Shown here: positions 1 through 6,046 of the stretch, one piece after another | How the letters are laid out: each line of letters starts with the position of its first letter | How positions within the stretch are numbered: the first letter of the stretch is position 1 | Source: Oscillospiraceae bacterium | GTDB lineage: Bacteria; Bacillota; Clostridia; Oscillospirales; Ruminococcaceae | NCBI GenBank assembly: GCA_017424665.1 | Contig: JAFOYK010000154.1 | Coordinates: forward strand, 1-7,184 | Direction: 5' to 3' | DNA: 7,184 nt | The notes under the pieces: generated by a model | Seen by the model: the letters and a program-made list of their open reading frames with translations, nothing else | Databases searched by the model: none | Told to the model about the DNA's origin: nothing | Made by a program: the position numbers and the translations under genes

Positions 1-389
1 CGCTGTTCCTCTTCGTTTTCGGATTCACCGTTTGCGAAATATTTATAAACGGGTTTGAAATTGAGCCCGGGCGGGAGCATTGCTTTAACAGCCTCGAAAA
101 GTGGGCAAAAAGTTGTTGCCGCAAGATATTTTGCAAGTTCGGTAAGTTCTTCGGAAACAACCGGTTCTTCATCAAGAAGAAAAGCGATTTCCTTAACTTT
201 GTTCGGGTCGCCTTCCGGTTTTTCGGAAAGGGAGAAAACCATTCCCTGGCGTTTTTTTTCGCCCGCTCCGAAAGGGACCATAACTCTGCAGCCGGGTTTT
301 ATTTTTTCGGAAAATTCCGCCGGAACGGAATAATCAAAAAGTTTATCAAAGCCGAAAGCGGCTTTATCAATTGCTATTTTTGCGAACAT
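1..389 (-). CDS. priA: Primosomal protein N' (PriA helicase), N-terminal part
   Basis: PriA is a superfamily 2 DNA helicase that recognises stalled or collapsed replication forks and reloads the replicative helicase in the cytoplasm. Only about 129 residues are in the window; the helicase and zinc-binding parts lie beyond the left edge. The visible part matches the 3'-DNA-end-binding domain: FDKLFDYSVPAEF near residues 14-26, then GCRVMVPFGAG near 33-43 followed by QGMVFSL, and YLAATTFCPLFEAVKAMLPP near 90-109, equivalent to the family's YY-CPLGEVLRAMLPPG segment. The ATG at 387-389 is preceded by AAAGGGG (397-403) with a 7-base gap. It lies downstream of the GyrB-like gene on the same strand, separated by 80 bases containing a hairpin repeat, and no convincing promoter is seen between them, so read-through is likely. 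The identification is strong although the gene is partial. Confidence 0.9.
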   Translation of the reverse strand, partial: MFAKIAIDKAAFGFDKLFDYSVPAEFSEKIKPGCRVMVPFGAGEKKRQGMVFSLSEKPEGDPNKVKEIAFLLDEEPVVSEELTELAKYLAATTFCPLFEAVKAMLPPGLNFKPVYKYFANGESENEEEQ

Positions 390-416
390 AATAAAGCCCC
401 TTTCGTAATTTTGTGA

Positions 417-471
417 ATGAATCCCCTCGCCACTTCGTGGCCCTCTCCCCTTTGACAAGGGGCGCTTTTTT
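417..471. repeat. Compact GC-rich double-hairpin intergenic repeat (REP/MITE-like)
   Basis: Two perfect hairpins sit side by side between priA and the GyrB-like gene: GCCAC-TTC-GTGGC (429-441) and CCCCTT-TGAC-AAGGGG (447-462). They are flanked by runs of C, and a T-tract follows at 466-471. The second hairpin plus T-tract would act as a terminator only for plus-strand transcripts, but there is no plus-strand gene here. The architecture resembles short dispersed repeats I recall from intergenic regions of gut Clostridia. That assignment is from memory, and there is only one copy in this window. The T-tract runs into the TAA stop codon (470-472) of the GyrB-like gene. Confidence 0.55.
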
Positions 472-2452
472 AGGAAAGATCCATATCGTCGAGATAGAGA
501 TAGCCGTTTGTTGCGATGAAATCTTTTCTTCCCTGAAGGTTATCGCCGAGAAGAAGGTCGAACATTTCAGCGGTTGCGGCGGCTTCGCTGGGGGTTACCT
601 TGATGAGTCTTCTGGTTTCCGGATTCATGGTGGTGAGCCACATCATATCCGGTTCGTTTTCACCAAGACCTTTGGAGCGCTGGACGGTATATTTTGCTTT
701 TCCGAGTTTTTCAACGATCCTTGCTTTTTCGTCTTCGGTATATGCAAAATAGGTATCTTCCTTGCAGGTGATTTCATAAAGCGGAGATTCCGCAATATAG
801 ACATAGCCTTCTTCGATAAGGGTCGGAGTAAGGCGGTAAAGCATTGTAAGGATAAGAGTACGGATCTGATAACCGTCGACGTCAGCATCGGTACAGATTA
901 CAACTTTGTTCCAACGAAGGTTTTCAATATCGAAGGAAGAAAGTTCTTTGTTCGCCTTGCTTTTTACTTCAACGCCGCAACCGAGAACTTTAAGAAGGTC
1001 GGTGATGATATCGCTTTTGAAAATTTTATCGTAATCCGCTTTAAGACAGTTGAGAATTTTTCCTCGAACCGGCATTATTGCCTGGAATTCGGAATCTCGG
1101 CCCTGTTTACATGCGCCCAATGCGGAGTCGCCCTCTACGATATAGATTTCGCGGCGGCTTGTGTCTTTGGTTCGGCAATCGACAAATTTCTGGACACGGT
1201 TGGTCATATCCATTGTTGCGGTAAGTTTCTTTTTAAGGTTCTGGCGGGTCTTTTCAGCGTTTTCGCGGCTGCGTTTGTTGATAAGGACCTGTTCCGCAAC
1301 TCTTACGGCGTCGTCCGGATTTTCGATGAAGAAAACTTCAAGCTGGTGCTTTAAGAATTCGGTCATCGCTTCAGCGATGAATTTGTTGGTGATAGCTTTT
1401 TTTGTCTGGTTTTCGTAAGAAGTCTGGCTCGAGAACGAAGAGGAAACAAGGATAAGGCAATCCTCAACGTCCTGGAAGTTTATTTTGCTCTCGTTTTTAA
1501 GATATTTGTTGTTTGCTTTAAGATAGGTGTCTATCTGGCTTACAAAGGCGGATTTTACCGCTTTTTCCGGAGAGCCGCCGTGTTCAAGATGGCTGGAGTT
1601 GTGGTAATATTCGATTGCCTTAACTTTGTTGGAGAAGCAGCAGGCAATCTGCATTTTTACTTTATATTCCGGTTTATCTTCGCGGTCGCGGCCGGTTCTT
1701 TCTCCCTGCCAGAACTGGGTTCCGGTAAGAACCGCTTCGGTTCCGGCGATTTCTTTAACGTAGTCGCTTATTCCGTTTTCGTAAGTGTATTCATAAGTTT
1801 CGAATCCGCCGGTGATTTTCTGATCGCGGAGAACAAAGATTATTCCGGAGTTTACTACCGCCTGGCGCTTGATAACTTCCTGATACCATTCGATCGGAAT
1901 CGCGATATCGGTGAAAACGTCGTTATCGGGTTTCCAGCGGATTTTGGAACCGGTTTTGCGTTTTGTGGTTTCTTCCTTATGAAGTCCGCCGACGTTTTCG
2001 CCTTTTTCAAAATGGAGCTTATAGATAAAACCGTCGCGGCAGATTTCCGCATCCATCCATTCGGAGGAATACTGGGTTGCGCAAAGGCCAAGTCCGTTAA
2101 GGCCAAGGGAAAATTCATAATCGCTTGCGCTTTCATATTTTCCGCCCGCATAAAGTTCGCAGAAAAGAAGTTCCCAGTTATAGCGCTGTTCGTTATTGTT
2201 CCAGTCAACCGGGCATCCGCGGCCGAAGTCTTCGACCTCGGTGGAACCGTCGTTATATCTGGTGACGATTATTTTTTCGCCGTAACCGGCTCTTGCTTCG
2301 TCTATGGAGTTTGAGATAATTTCAAAGGCGGCGTGTTCGCAGCCTTCGATTCCGTCGGAACCGAAAATAACCGCAGGGCGTTTTCTTACCCTTTCGGCGC
2401 CTTTTAAAGTCTGTATACTTTCGTTTCCGTATTCTTCGCGTTTCTTTGCCAT
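470..2452 (-). CDS. Divergent type IIA DNA topoisomerase ATPase subunit (GyrB/ParE-like)
   Basis: This 660-residue protein is the ATPase and TOPRIM subunit of a type IIA topoisomerase, which would need a GyrA/ParC-type partner to pass DNA strands. The GHKL ATPase motifs are present: EIISNSIDEA (44-53), DFGRG (75-79, usually DNGRG) and GLNGLG (117-122, usually GLHGVG). The transducer keeps QTK (349-351). The TOPRIM domain has EGDSALGA (440-447, usually EGDSAGGS), RGKILN near 463-468 and DADVDG (522-527). The C-terminal QRSKGLGE (591-598) and MNPETR are also kept. Length is normal for a short GyrB/ParE, and all catalytic acidic residues are intact, so it should be active. ATG at 2452 is chosen over an in-frame ATG at 2479 because GGAGGAA (2456-2462) precedes it and the promoter puts the transcript start near 2478. 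No A subunit is visible. Whether it is a gyrase, topoisomerase IV or a third paralogue cannot be settled; I associate this divergent form with Clostridia. Confidence 0.9.
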   Translation of the reverse strand: MAKKREEYGNESIQTLKGAERVRKRPAVIFGSDGIEGCEHAAFEIISNSIDEARAGYGEKIIVTRYNDGSTEVEDFGRGCPVDWNNNEQRYNWELLFCELYAGGKYESASDYEFSLGLNGLGLCATQYSSEWMDAEICRDGFIYKLHFEKGENVGGLHKEETTKRKTGSKIRWKPDNDVFTDIAIPIEWYQEVIKRQAVVNSGIIFVLRDQKITGGFETYEYTYENGISDYVKEIAGTEAVLTGTQFWQGERTGRDREDKPEYKVKMQIACCFSNKVKAIEYYHNSSHLEHGGSPEKAVKSAFVSQIDTYLKANNKYLKNESKINFQDVEDCLILVSSSFSSQTSYENQTKKAITNKFIAEAMTEFLKHQLEVFFIENPDDAVRVAEQVLINKRSRENAEKTRQNLKKKLTATMDMTNRVQKFVDCRTKDTSRREIYIVEGDSALGACKQGRDSEFQAIMPVRGKILNCLKADYDKIFKSDIITDLLKVLGCGVEVKSKANKELSSFDIENLRWNKVVICTDADVDGYQIRTLILTMLYRLTPTLIEEGYVYIAESPLYEITCKEDTYFAYTEDEKARIVEKLGKAKYTVQRSKGLGENEPDMMWLTTMNPETRRLIKVTPSEAAATAEMFDLLLGDNLQGRKDFIATNGYLYLDDMDLS

Positions 2453-2455
2453 TTC

Positions 2456-2462
2456 TTCCTCC
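2456..2462 (-). promoter_or_regulatory. Ribosome binding site that fixes the GyrB-like start
   Basis: The minus strand reads GGAGGAA three bases upstream of the ATG at 2452 (six bases from the GGAGG core's end to ATG counted through GAAGAA). The longer in-frame start at 2479 has no such site, so the protein probably begins MAKKREEYG. Confidence 0.8.
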
Positions 2463-2484
2463 GGTACATAAAATTCCAAGATAT

Positions 2485-2513
2485 ATTATATAACTTTTCC
2501 CGGCGTTTTTCAA
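2485..2513 (-). promoter_or_regulatory. SigA-type promoter of the GyrB-like gene
   Basis: On the minus strand TTGAAA (2508-2513) is separated by exactly 17 bases from a perfect TATAAT (2485-2490). The transcript should start near 2478, giving a leader of about 26 bases that carries the ribosome binding site. The upstream sequence is very AT-rich, which could act as an UP element. This makes the topoisomerase gene an independent transcription unit from the lipoprotein operon upstream. Confidence 0.8.
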
Positions 2514-2534
2514 TTAATATTATATTAATAATAT

Positions 2535-2565
2535 AAAAAAAGCGCCCGTTTTACGGGCACTTTTT
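2535..2565 (-). terminator. Rho-independent terminator of the sigma/lipoprotein operon
   Basis: A perfect 6-bp stem (GCCCGT at 2544-2549, ACGGGC at 2553-2558) with a 3-base loop is followed on the minus strand by seven T residues (2535-2541). It begins at the stop codon of the last lipoprotein gene. The other side also has a T-run (2561-2565), so it may work in both directions, though no plus-strand gene needs it. Confidence 0.85.
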
Positions 2566-2983
2566 ATTCGATTTCAAATTCAATTTTTGAATAGCCTATG
2601 TTTTTAAATTTTCCGCTTTCTTCCGGTTCGACAAAACCGAGAACAAGGCGGTATTTTCCTTTAGGAAGTTCGCCGTAAAATTCCGTGAAATCGATTCTGA
2701 ATTCCGAAACTTCGCCTTCTTTCGCAAAATAAGAAACCGCTGTTTCTTTGTTTTCATCAAAAGGTTTTACCAAAACCCAGCTTTCGTTTTCCCATTTTTG
2801 AATGATGAATTTTTCGGAAATCTCCTCGGTTTTTCCTGCGGCAAAACTTTCCGTAACGGTTATTCCCTTCCCGGAAATTTCGGAAAGTTCCGGCGGAGGA
2901 AGCGGAACATCGCAATGTCTTCCGTTTGCACCACAGGAACAGAACAAAAGAAGCGCCAACAAAACAAGGGTGATTTTCTTCAT
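2564..2983 (-). CDS. Small lipoprotein with predicted Ig-like domain (copy A)
   Basis: This 139-residue protein starts with a lipoprotein signal: MKK, a hydrophobic stretch (about 5-15), then FCSC with the probable lipidated Cys at 17. The phenylalanine at -3 makes the lipobox less than ideal. It should be anchored to the outer face of the membrane. The rest is beta-rich and ends with a strand pattern of the form FRIDF-x3-YGELPKGKYRLV (95-114), which resembles bacterial Ig-like domains of small Clostridial lipoproteins; I infer the fold from this pattern only. The neighbouring gene upstream has the same signature, so the two look like a tandem pair. ATG at 2983 has GAGAGG nine bases upstream, and the gap to the previous stop codon is 21 bases. 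The terminator follows at once. The molecular function is unknown. Confidence 0.8.
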   Translation of the reverse strand: MKKITLVLLALLLFCSCGANGRHCDVPLPPPELSEISGKGITVTESFAAGKTEEISEKFIIQKWENESWVLVKPFDENKETAVSYFAKEGEVSEFRIDFTEFYGELPKGKYRLVLGFVEPEESGKFKNIGYSKIEFEIE

Positions 2984-3004
2984 TTTATTTCACCTCTCAA
3001 ATGT

Positions 3005-3433
3005 TCAAACTTCAAATTCGCCGTAAGCCATCTGGCTTCCGCATGGAATTCCGTCTTCATTGAGAAGAGTAAAAGTTTTTGCAATTCGGTATGTTCCGTC
3101 TGAAAGTTCGCCGTATCTTGCGGCAATATCAAAGCTGAAATTCATTTTTTCGCCGGAAGCAAGCATATAAGCTATCATGGTGAAAAAAGTTTCGGTCCTT
3201 TCCTCAAGGGGACTCCACTCTTCTCCGTCGAGATATTCGATATGATATTCGCTTCCGAATTCGATTCCGTCTTTCGAGTTGTTTATAACGTCGAAAGTTA
3301 CGTTTTTGGAATCGCTGTAAGTGATTTCGATTTTTATAAGGTTCGGATCGATTTGCGGTTCGGTCGAAACGCATCCGCCAAAACAAAGGCAGATTGCAAG
3401 AAACAAAACAAAAATCTTTTTCACAAAAATCAC
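3005..3433 (-). CDS. Small lipoprotein with predicted Ig-like domain (copy B)
   Basis: This 142-residue protein has a hydrophobic signal (about 6-18) ending in the lipobox FGGC, with lipidated Cys 21, so an extracytoplasmic, membrane-anchored protein is expected. The mature part has the layout of a short Ig-like domain: NVTFDVINNS (44-53), a charged segment EEWSPLEE (71-78), and FSFDIAARYGELSDGTYRIA (99-118). The YGEL-x2-G-x-YR signature is shared with the next gene (copy A). The start is a GTG at 3433: GAGG (3441-3444) lies seven bases upstream, while the next in-frame GTG, nine bases further on, would be too distant. That ribosome binding site lies inside the end of the upstream membrane-protein gene, whose stop is only four bases away, so translation is likely coupled. 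It may be a sensor input or output of the sigma system; the function is not known. Confidence 0.8.
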   Translation of the reverse strand: MIFVKKIFVLFLAICLCFGGCVSTEPQIDPNLIKIEITYSDSKNVTFDVINNSKDGIEFGSEYHIEYLDGEEWSPLEERTETFFTMIAYMLASGEKMNFSFDIAARYGELSDGTYRIAKTFTLLNEDGIPCGSQMAYGEFEV

Positions 3434-3437
3434 TTTT

Positions 3438-4448
3438 TTACCTCAGGTTCGCATAAATCTTATAATCTCCGGTTTTAAGGTCAATTTCAACGATGATAAA
3501 ATATTCACCGTATCTTACCTTTCTCGGAAGGCTTATATTCTCATCGGAAACGAAATAAGTTCCGTTGACCTGGTCTCCGGCCATTGGAATATAGTTTTTG
3601 GATTCAAAATCTTCCTCGGTGATTTTTTTTGAAAGATAAATCACATAAGATTCTTCTCCCGGCTGGGTAAACTGATAAGCGCCTTCCACCCAGAAAGCGG
3701 AAATTACTTCGTCACCGGCGGAAGTATCGAAAAGCATTACGGAAGCGGAATCTTCCTCAACAACAATTTCTATGCTTCGTTTTTTATTTATTTTTTCGTA
3801 AAGCAGCGAAAGCTCGCCATTTTCTCTATATTCAAGCTTCAAATCCCTTTCTGAATCACCTGCACCCCCAACTTCGGGGTTTGTTCCGGAACCGCCGGTT
3901 GAAGGGTTTGCATCGGAACTTGATGCAGCGGAACTGTCTTTAAGTTCATCAGAAACAGTGCTGTTGAAAAATTCAAAGAGCATTTCTTCAAGAGCATTTT
4001 CTGTTTTGGAAACACTTTCTGCGTCCTTTTCAGCTGTTCCGTCAAACGGTTCATTAACGGGATTTTCGCTTTCGGTAATACTATTTTCCAGATAGAAATT
4101 TTCTTCTTCGGGAAATGCTTCGCAAGGTTCTTCTGCAACTACCGTGTCGCTGACGGCATCCGCCATATTGTTAAACGATTTTGGTGCTTCCATCGGTTCC
4201 TGCGGAGCCATTTCAGCACTCAATGCAGGAGAAAGAAGCGGAATTGAAACACAGATAAGAACAACAGCAGCCGCTGCCGCGATATATCTTGAATATTTTT
4301 TAAAAGGAATAACTTTCGCTTTTTCACTTTCGGCTCTGTCAAAAATGCTTTGAGCATCGGGAATTTCCGGAATTATAATGTTATCGTCAAACTTGCGAAG
4401 TTTTTCCGCAAATTCGTGCTCAAAAAGTTTTTCGTCATGCTCAGCCAT
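3438..4448 (-). CDS. Putative membrane-bound anti-sigma factor with large extracytoplasmic region
   Basis: This 336-residue protein is not a family I can name. Its place directly after an ECF sigma gene, overlapping it by 8 bases, makes an anti-sigma role likely. Residues 1-54 are charged, helical and cytoplasmic; one membrane segment lies at about 55-72 (YIAAAAAVVLICVSIPLL); the rest should be outside. The outer part has an acidic linker (about 80-170), a Ser/Gly/Asn-rich stretch (about 171-200) and a beta-rich C-terminal domain (about 204-336) ending in KTGDYKIYANLR. No HxxxCxxC zinc anti-sigma motif is present, so it is not a classical ZAS protein. The start is ATG 4448 because GGGAGG (4457-4462) is eight bases upstream; a GTG at 4457 would overlap that site. 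A sensor or cell-wall role is possible but unproven. Confidence 0.75.
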   Translation of the reverse strand: MAEHDEKLFEHEFAEKLRKFDDNIIIPEIPDAQSIFDRAESEKAKVIPFKKYSRYIAAAAAVVLICVSIPLLSPALSAEMAPQEPMEAPKSFNNMADAVSDTVVAEEPCEAFPEEENFYLENSITESENPVNEPFDGTAEKDAESVSKTENALEEMLFEFFNSTVSDELKDSSAASSSDANPSTGGSGTNPEVGGAGDSERDLKLEYRENGELSLLYEKINKKRSIEIVVEEDSASVMLFDTSAGDEVISAFWVEGAYQFTQPGEESYVIYLSKKITEEDFESKNYIPMAGDQVNGTYFVSDENISLPRKVRYGEYFIIVEIDLKTGDYKIYANLR

Positions 4449-4983
4449 TGTTCTCACCTCCCAACATCTCTCTTAATTTAGCGTATGTACGGTGAAGTTT
4501 AGAACTTACCGTACCTTGCGGCTTGCCTATCATTTCGGCAATTTCTTTATTTGTGTAACCGTGGAGCACCGAAAGAACAACTATCATTCTTTCTTCTCCT
4601 TCAAGTTTTGAAAGCGCCGAAGCAAGGCTTGCTCCCTCCGCAATATCTTCCTCCATATTTTCCGAACCCGGCAAAGGGGTTTCAATAAGATCGTCAAAAT
4701 TATATTCTCCGCGGCGCTTTATTATATTTGAAATTTCTTTCTTGCAGCGAACACTCAGAATTCGGAATGCCCAGGAAGAAAAAGAATCCGCATCGCGAAG
4801 CTTACCTATACCTTTCCAGATTTCAACAAATGTATCCGCAACAACGTCGGATGCATTTTCGGAATCTCCGATGGTATAGAGAGCAAATTTATATAAATCT
4901 TTATAGCAGGAATGATAAATGTCGGAAAAAGCGTTCCTGTCGCCTTTTGACGCTTTAATAACCAATTCATTATCAACTTTCAT
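4441..4983 (-). CDS. ECF-type RNA polymerase sigma factor (sigma-70 family)
   Basis: The 180-residue protein has the two-domain architecture of extracytoplasmic-function sigma factors, which redirect RNA polymerase to a small regulon. Region 2 spans about 18-85, including ASDVVADTFVEIWKGI (44-59) and DSFSSWAFRILSVRCKK (66-82). Region 4 spans about 115-175, with LSVLHGYTNKEIAEMIGKPQ (117-136) and then GTVSSKLHRTYAKLREML, the helix-turn-helix that reads the -35 element. ATG 4983 gives the normal family start (MKVDNELVIKASKGD); the upstream in-frame extension encodes unlikely AT-rich residues. The ribosome site GGTGG is weak. The gene ends in a TGA overlapping the start of the membrane protein, so they should be made in fixed ratio. 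It heads the four-gene operon and may autoregulate; no recognisable ECF promoter was found. Confidence 0.9.
   Translation of the reverse strand: MKVDNELVIKASKGDRNAFSDIYHSCYKDLYKFALYTIGDSENASDVVADTFVEIWKGIGKLRDADSFSSWAFRILSVRCKKEISNIIKRRGEYNFDDLIETPLPGSENMEEDIAEGASLASALSKLEGEERMIVVLSVLHGYTNKEIAEMIGKPQGTVSSKLHRTYAKLREMLGGENNG
4457..4462 (-). promoter_or_regulatory. Ribosome binding site of the putative anti-sigma gene
   Basis: The minus strand reads GGGAGGTGAG within the last codons of the sigma gene, eight bases before the ATG at 4448. It decides that start over the GTG at 4457, which lies inside the site itself, and couples the two genes. Confidence 0.8.
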
Positions 4984-5108
4984 AACCACACCACCAATCA
5001 TGGCTATCATTATATTAGTGAGAAAAAATCGCCTTTTTGTTGCACAAAAAGCAAAAATTTTGTAAAAATTTTTGATAAATTTATTATACAATAAAATTAT
5101 GAACAAAT

Positions 5109-5136
5109 ATATTCTTTTTTAGAATATCCGAATATT
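5109..5136. promoter_or_regulatory. Candidate operator: inverted ATATTCT/AGAATAT plus a third half-site
   Basis: ATATTCT (5109-5115) and AGAATAT (5121-5127) form a perfect 7-bp inverted repeat around five T residues. GAATATT follows at 5130-5136, and a further ATATTCT lies at 5246-5252, just before the DeoR-like gene. Spread-out half-sites on both sides of a promoter fit an autoregulating DeoR- or XRE-type repressor. The region is AT-rich, so chance is possible. Confidence 0.35.
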
Positions 5137-5196
5137 TTTGTTTAGAAAAGCAAAATTTGTCGACAAAAATATACTCAATCTCGTTTACCGTTTTCG

Positions 5197-5225
5197 TTGA
5201 TTTGTTTCCGATTATGTGGTATAAC
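5197..5225 (+). promoter_or_regulatory. SigA-type promoter of the DeoR-like/XRE operon
   Basis: TTGATT (5197-5202) is 17 bases upstream of TATAAC (5220-5225), with a TGG directly before the -10 box that makes an extended -10 element. The transcript should begin near 5232, giving a leader of about 38 bases. A short ATCG-GTAG-CGAT inverted repeat (5232-5243) lies at the predicted start of transcription. Confidence 0.65.
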
Positions 5226-5269
5226 ATTTATATCGGTAGCGATTAATATTCTGATTTGGAAGTGATTAT

Positions 5270-6046
5270 ATGTTTATGGAAGAAAGGCGAAAGGAAATTG
5301 CTGAAGTGATTGAAAAAAACGGTAAAATCTCCGTTTTTGAAATTACCGAAAAATATAAAATTTCCGACGAATCCGCAAGGCGTGACCTGCGTATTCTCGA
5401 GCAGGAAGGTTTTTGCAAACGCACCCACGGCGGCGCAATCGCCCTTCAGCAGGTCTGCGTACGTCCTTCTCCGGACCGTGACCTTGAAAAAATGGAGGTT
5501 TTTGATAATTACCGGGAAATCGCGAAGGAAGCCGCAAAACTTATCCGGGAAGGTGATGTAATTTATCTCACCGGAGGTTCTTTTGGATACATAATGCTGT
5601 CTTTTATTCCGGAAAATCTGCACTTTACTGTTGTAGTCAACAACATCGATATTGCAAAGGGTCTCCGGTCTTTCAAAAATGCCGATGTTTACGTTGTCGG
5701 AGGGAAAATGCGTCAAAGCGGTTCTCTTGTTGACAGTCTTGCAACGGAATTTATAAAAAGAATGCATTTTGACCTTTGTTTCATCACAGGTTCAGGTTTA
5801 ACTCTTGAATCCGGTCTTACAAACGGCACAGACGAAACCGCTTCTTTCCAACGCGCCGTAATTGCAAACAGCCGAAAATGCTGTCTTCTTCTTTCAAGCC
5901 ACAAAATCGGCGTTGATTCTTTCATAAAAGTTTGCGATGCAAACATTTTTGATTATATCGTCACCGACTGGAACTGTTCGGAAGAGCATCTTGCTGCTTT
6001 TGAAAGTGAAGGAATTTACCTCACTGTTGTGGAGGAACCGAAATGA
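5270..6046 (+). CDS. DeoR-family transcriptional regulator with atypical effector domain
   Basis: DeoR-family proteins are usually repressors of sugar or nucleoside use, relieved by a phosphorylated sugar. This 258-residue protein has the normal length and two parts. The N-terminal winged HTH (about 5-57) has ISVFEITEKYKISDESARRD (20-39) and the family end-mark RTHGGAI (51-57). The C-terminal sugar-isomerase-like sensor domain (about 80-245) has YLTGGSFG (99-106), VVVNNIDIAKGL (121-132), VYVVGGKMRQ and IVTDW (240-244). Ligand-site motifs are altered: the usual LDxGST is LTGGSF, TNS is VNN, and ADHSKFG is LSSHKIG, so the effector may differ from a sugar phosphate. GGAAG seven bases upstream supports the ATG at 5270; the ATG six bases later is possible. 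It overlaps the next gene by four bases. No sugar gene lies nearby, so its target is unknown beyond likely self-control. Confidence 0.9.
   Translation: MFMEERRKEIAEVIEKNGKISVFEITEKYKISDESARRDLRILEQEGFCKRTHGGAIALQQVCVRPSPDRDLEKMEVFDNYREIAKEAAKLIREGDVIYLTGGSFGYIMLSFIPENLHFTVVVNNIDIAKGLRSFKNADVYVVGGKMRQSGSLVDSLATEFIKRMHFDLCFITGSGLTLESGLTNGTDETASFQRAVIANSRKCCLLLSSHKIGVDSFIKVCDANIFDYIVTDWNCSEEHLAAFESEGIYLTVVEEPK
6031..6036 (+). promoter_or_regulatory. Strong ribosome binding site of the small XRE gene
   Basis: GGAGGA lies six bases before the ATG at 6043, inside the last codons of the DeoR-like gene. Such a strong internal site shows that the 62-residue reading frame is translated and not a chance frame. 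Confidence 0.8.

Larger units (their letters stand above)
4984..5269. other. AT-rich divergent control region between the sigma operon and the DeoR-like gene
   Basis: No gene is seen in these 286 bases. They hold a TATAAT on the minus strand (5009-5014) about 26 bases before the sigma start, but without a recognisable -35 box at the right spacing; A/T tracts near 5045-5085 (for example AAAAATTTT and AAAAATTTTT) that may bend the DNA; inverted ATATTCT sites; and the plus-strand promoter of the DeoR-like gene. It probably controls both transcription units. Confidence 0.6.

Noticed and set aside
447..471. Terminator for the GyrB-like gene
   Set aside because: The hairpin is followed by T residues only on the plus strand; on the minus strand, the direction of the gene, AGAGGG follows, so it is not a standard terminator for that transcript.
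413..1354. Long plus-strand open frame of 313 codons antisense to the GyrB-like gene
   Set aside because: It mirrors the codons of a clearly conserved topoisomerase gene, shows no recognisable domain and has no ribosome site; its composition (many Phe, Val, Cys) is typical of antisense frames.
1580..2314. Plus-strand open frame of 244 codons antisense to the GyrB-like gene
   Set aside because: Same reasoning: no family motif, no start signal, entirely inside a well-supported gene.
3438..4448. Classical zinc-binding anti-sigma factor
   Set aside because: No HxxxCxxC motif; the only cysteines are in the membrane segment and in the outer linker.
4984..5106. N-terminal extension of the sigma factor by 41 residues
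   Set aside because: The extension is AT-rich, hydrophobic and aromatic, has no ribosome site, and covers the likely promoter; ECF sigma factors start close to region 2 as the ATG at 4983 does.
5243..5767. Minus-strand open frame of 174 codons opposite the DeoR-like gene
   Set aside because: It covers the promoter leader and coding part of a well-supported regulator and has no family signature.
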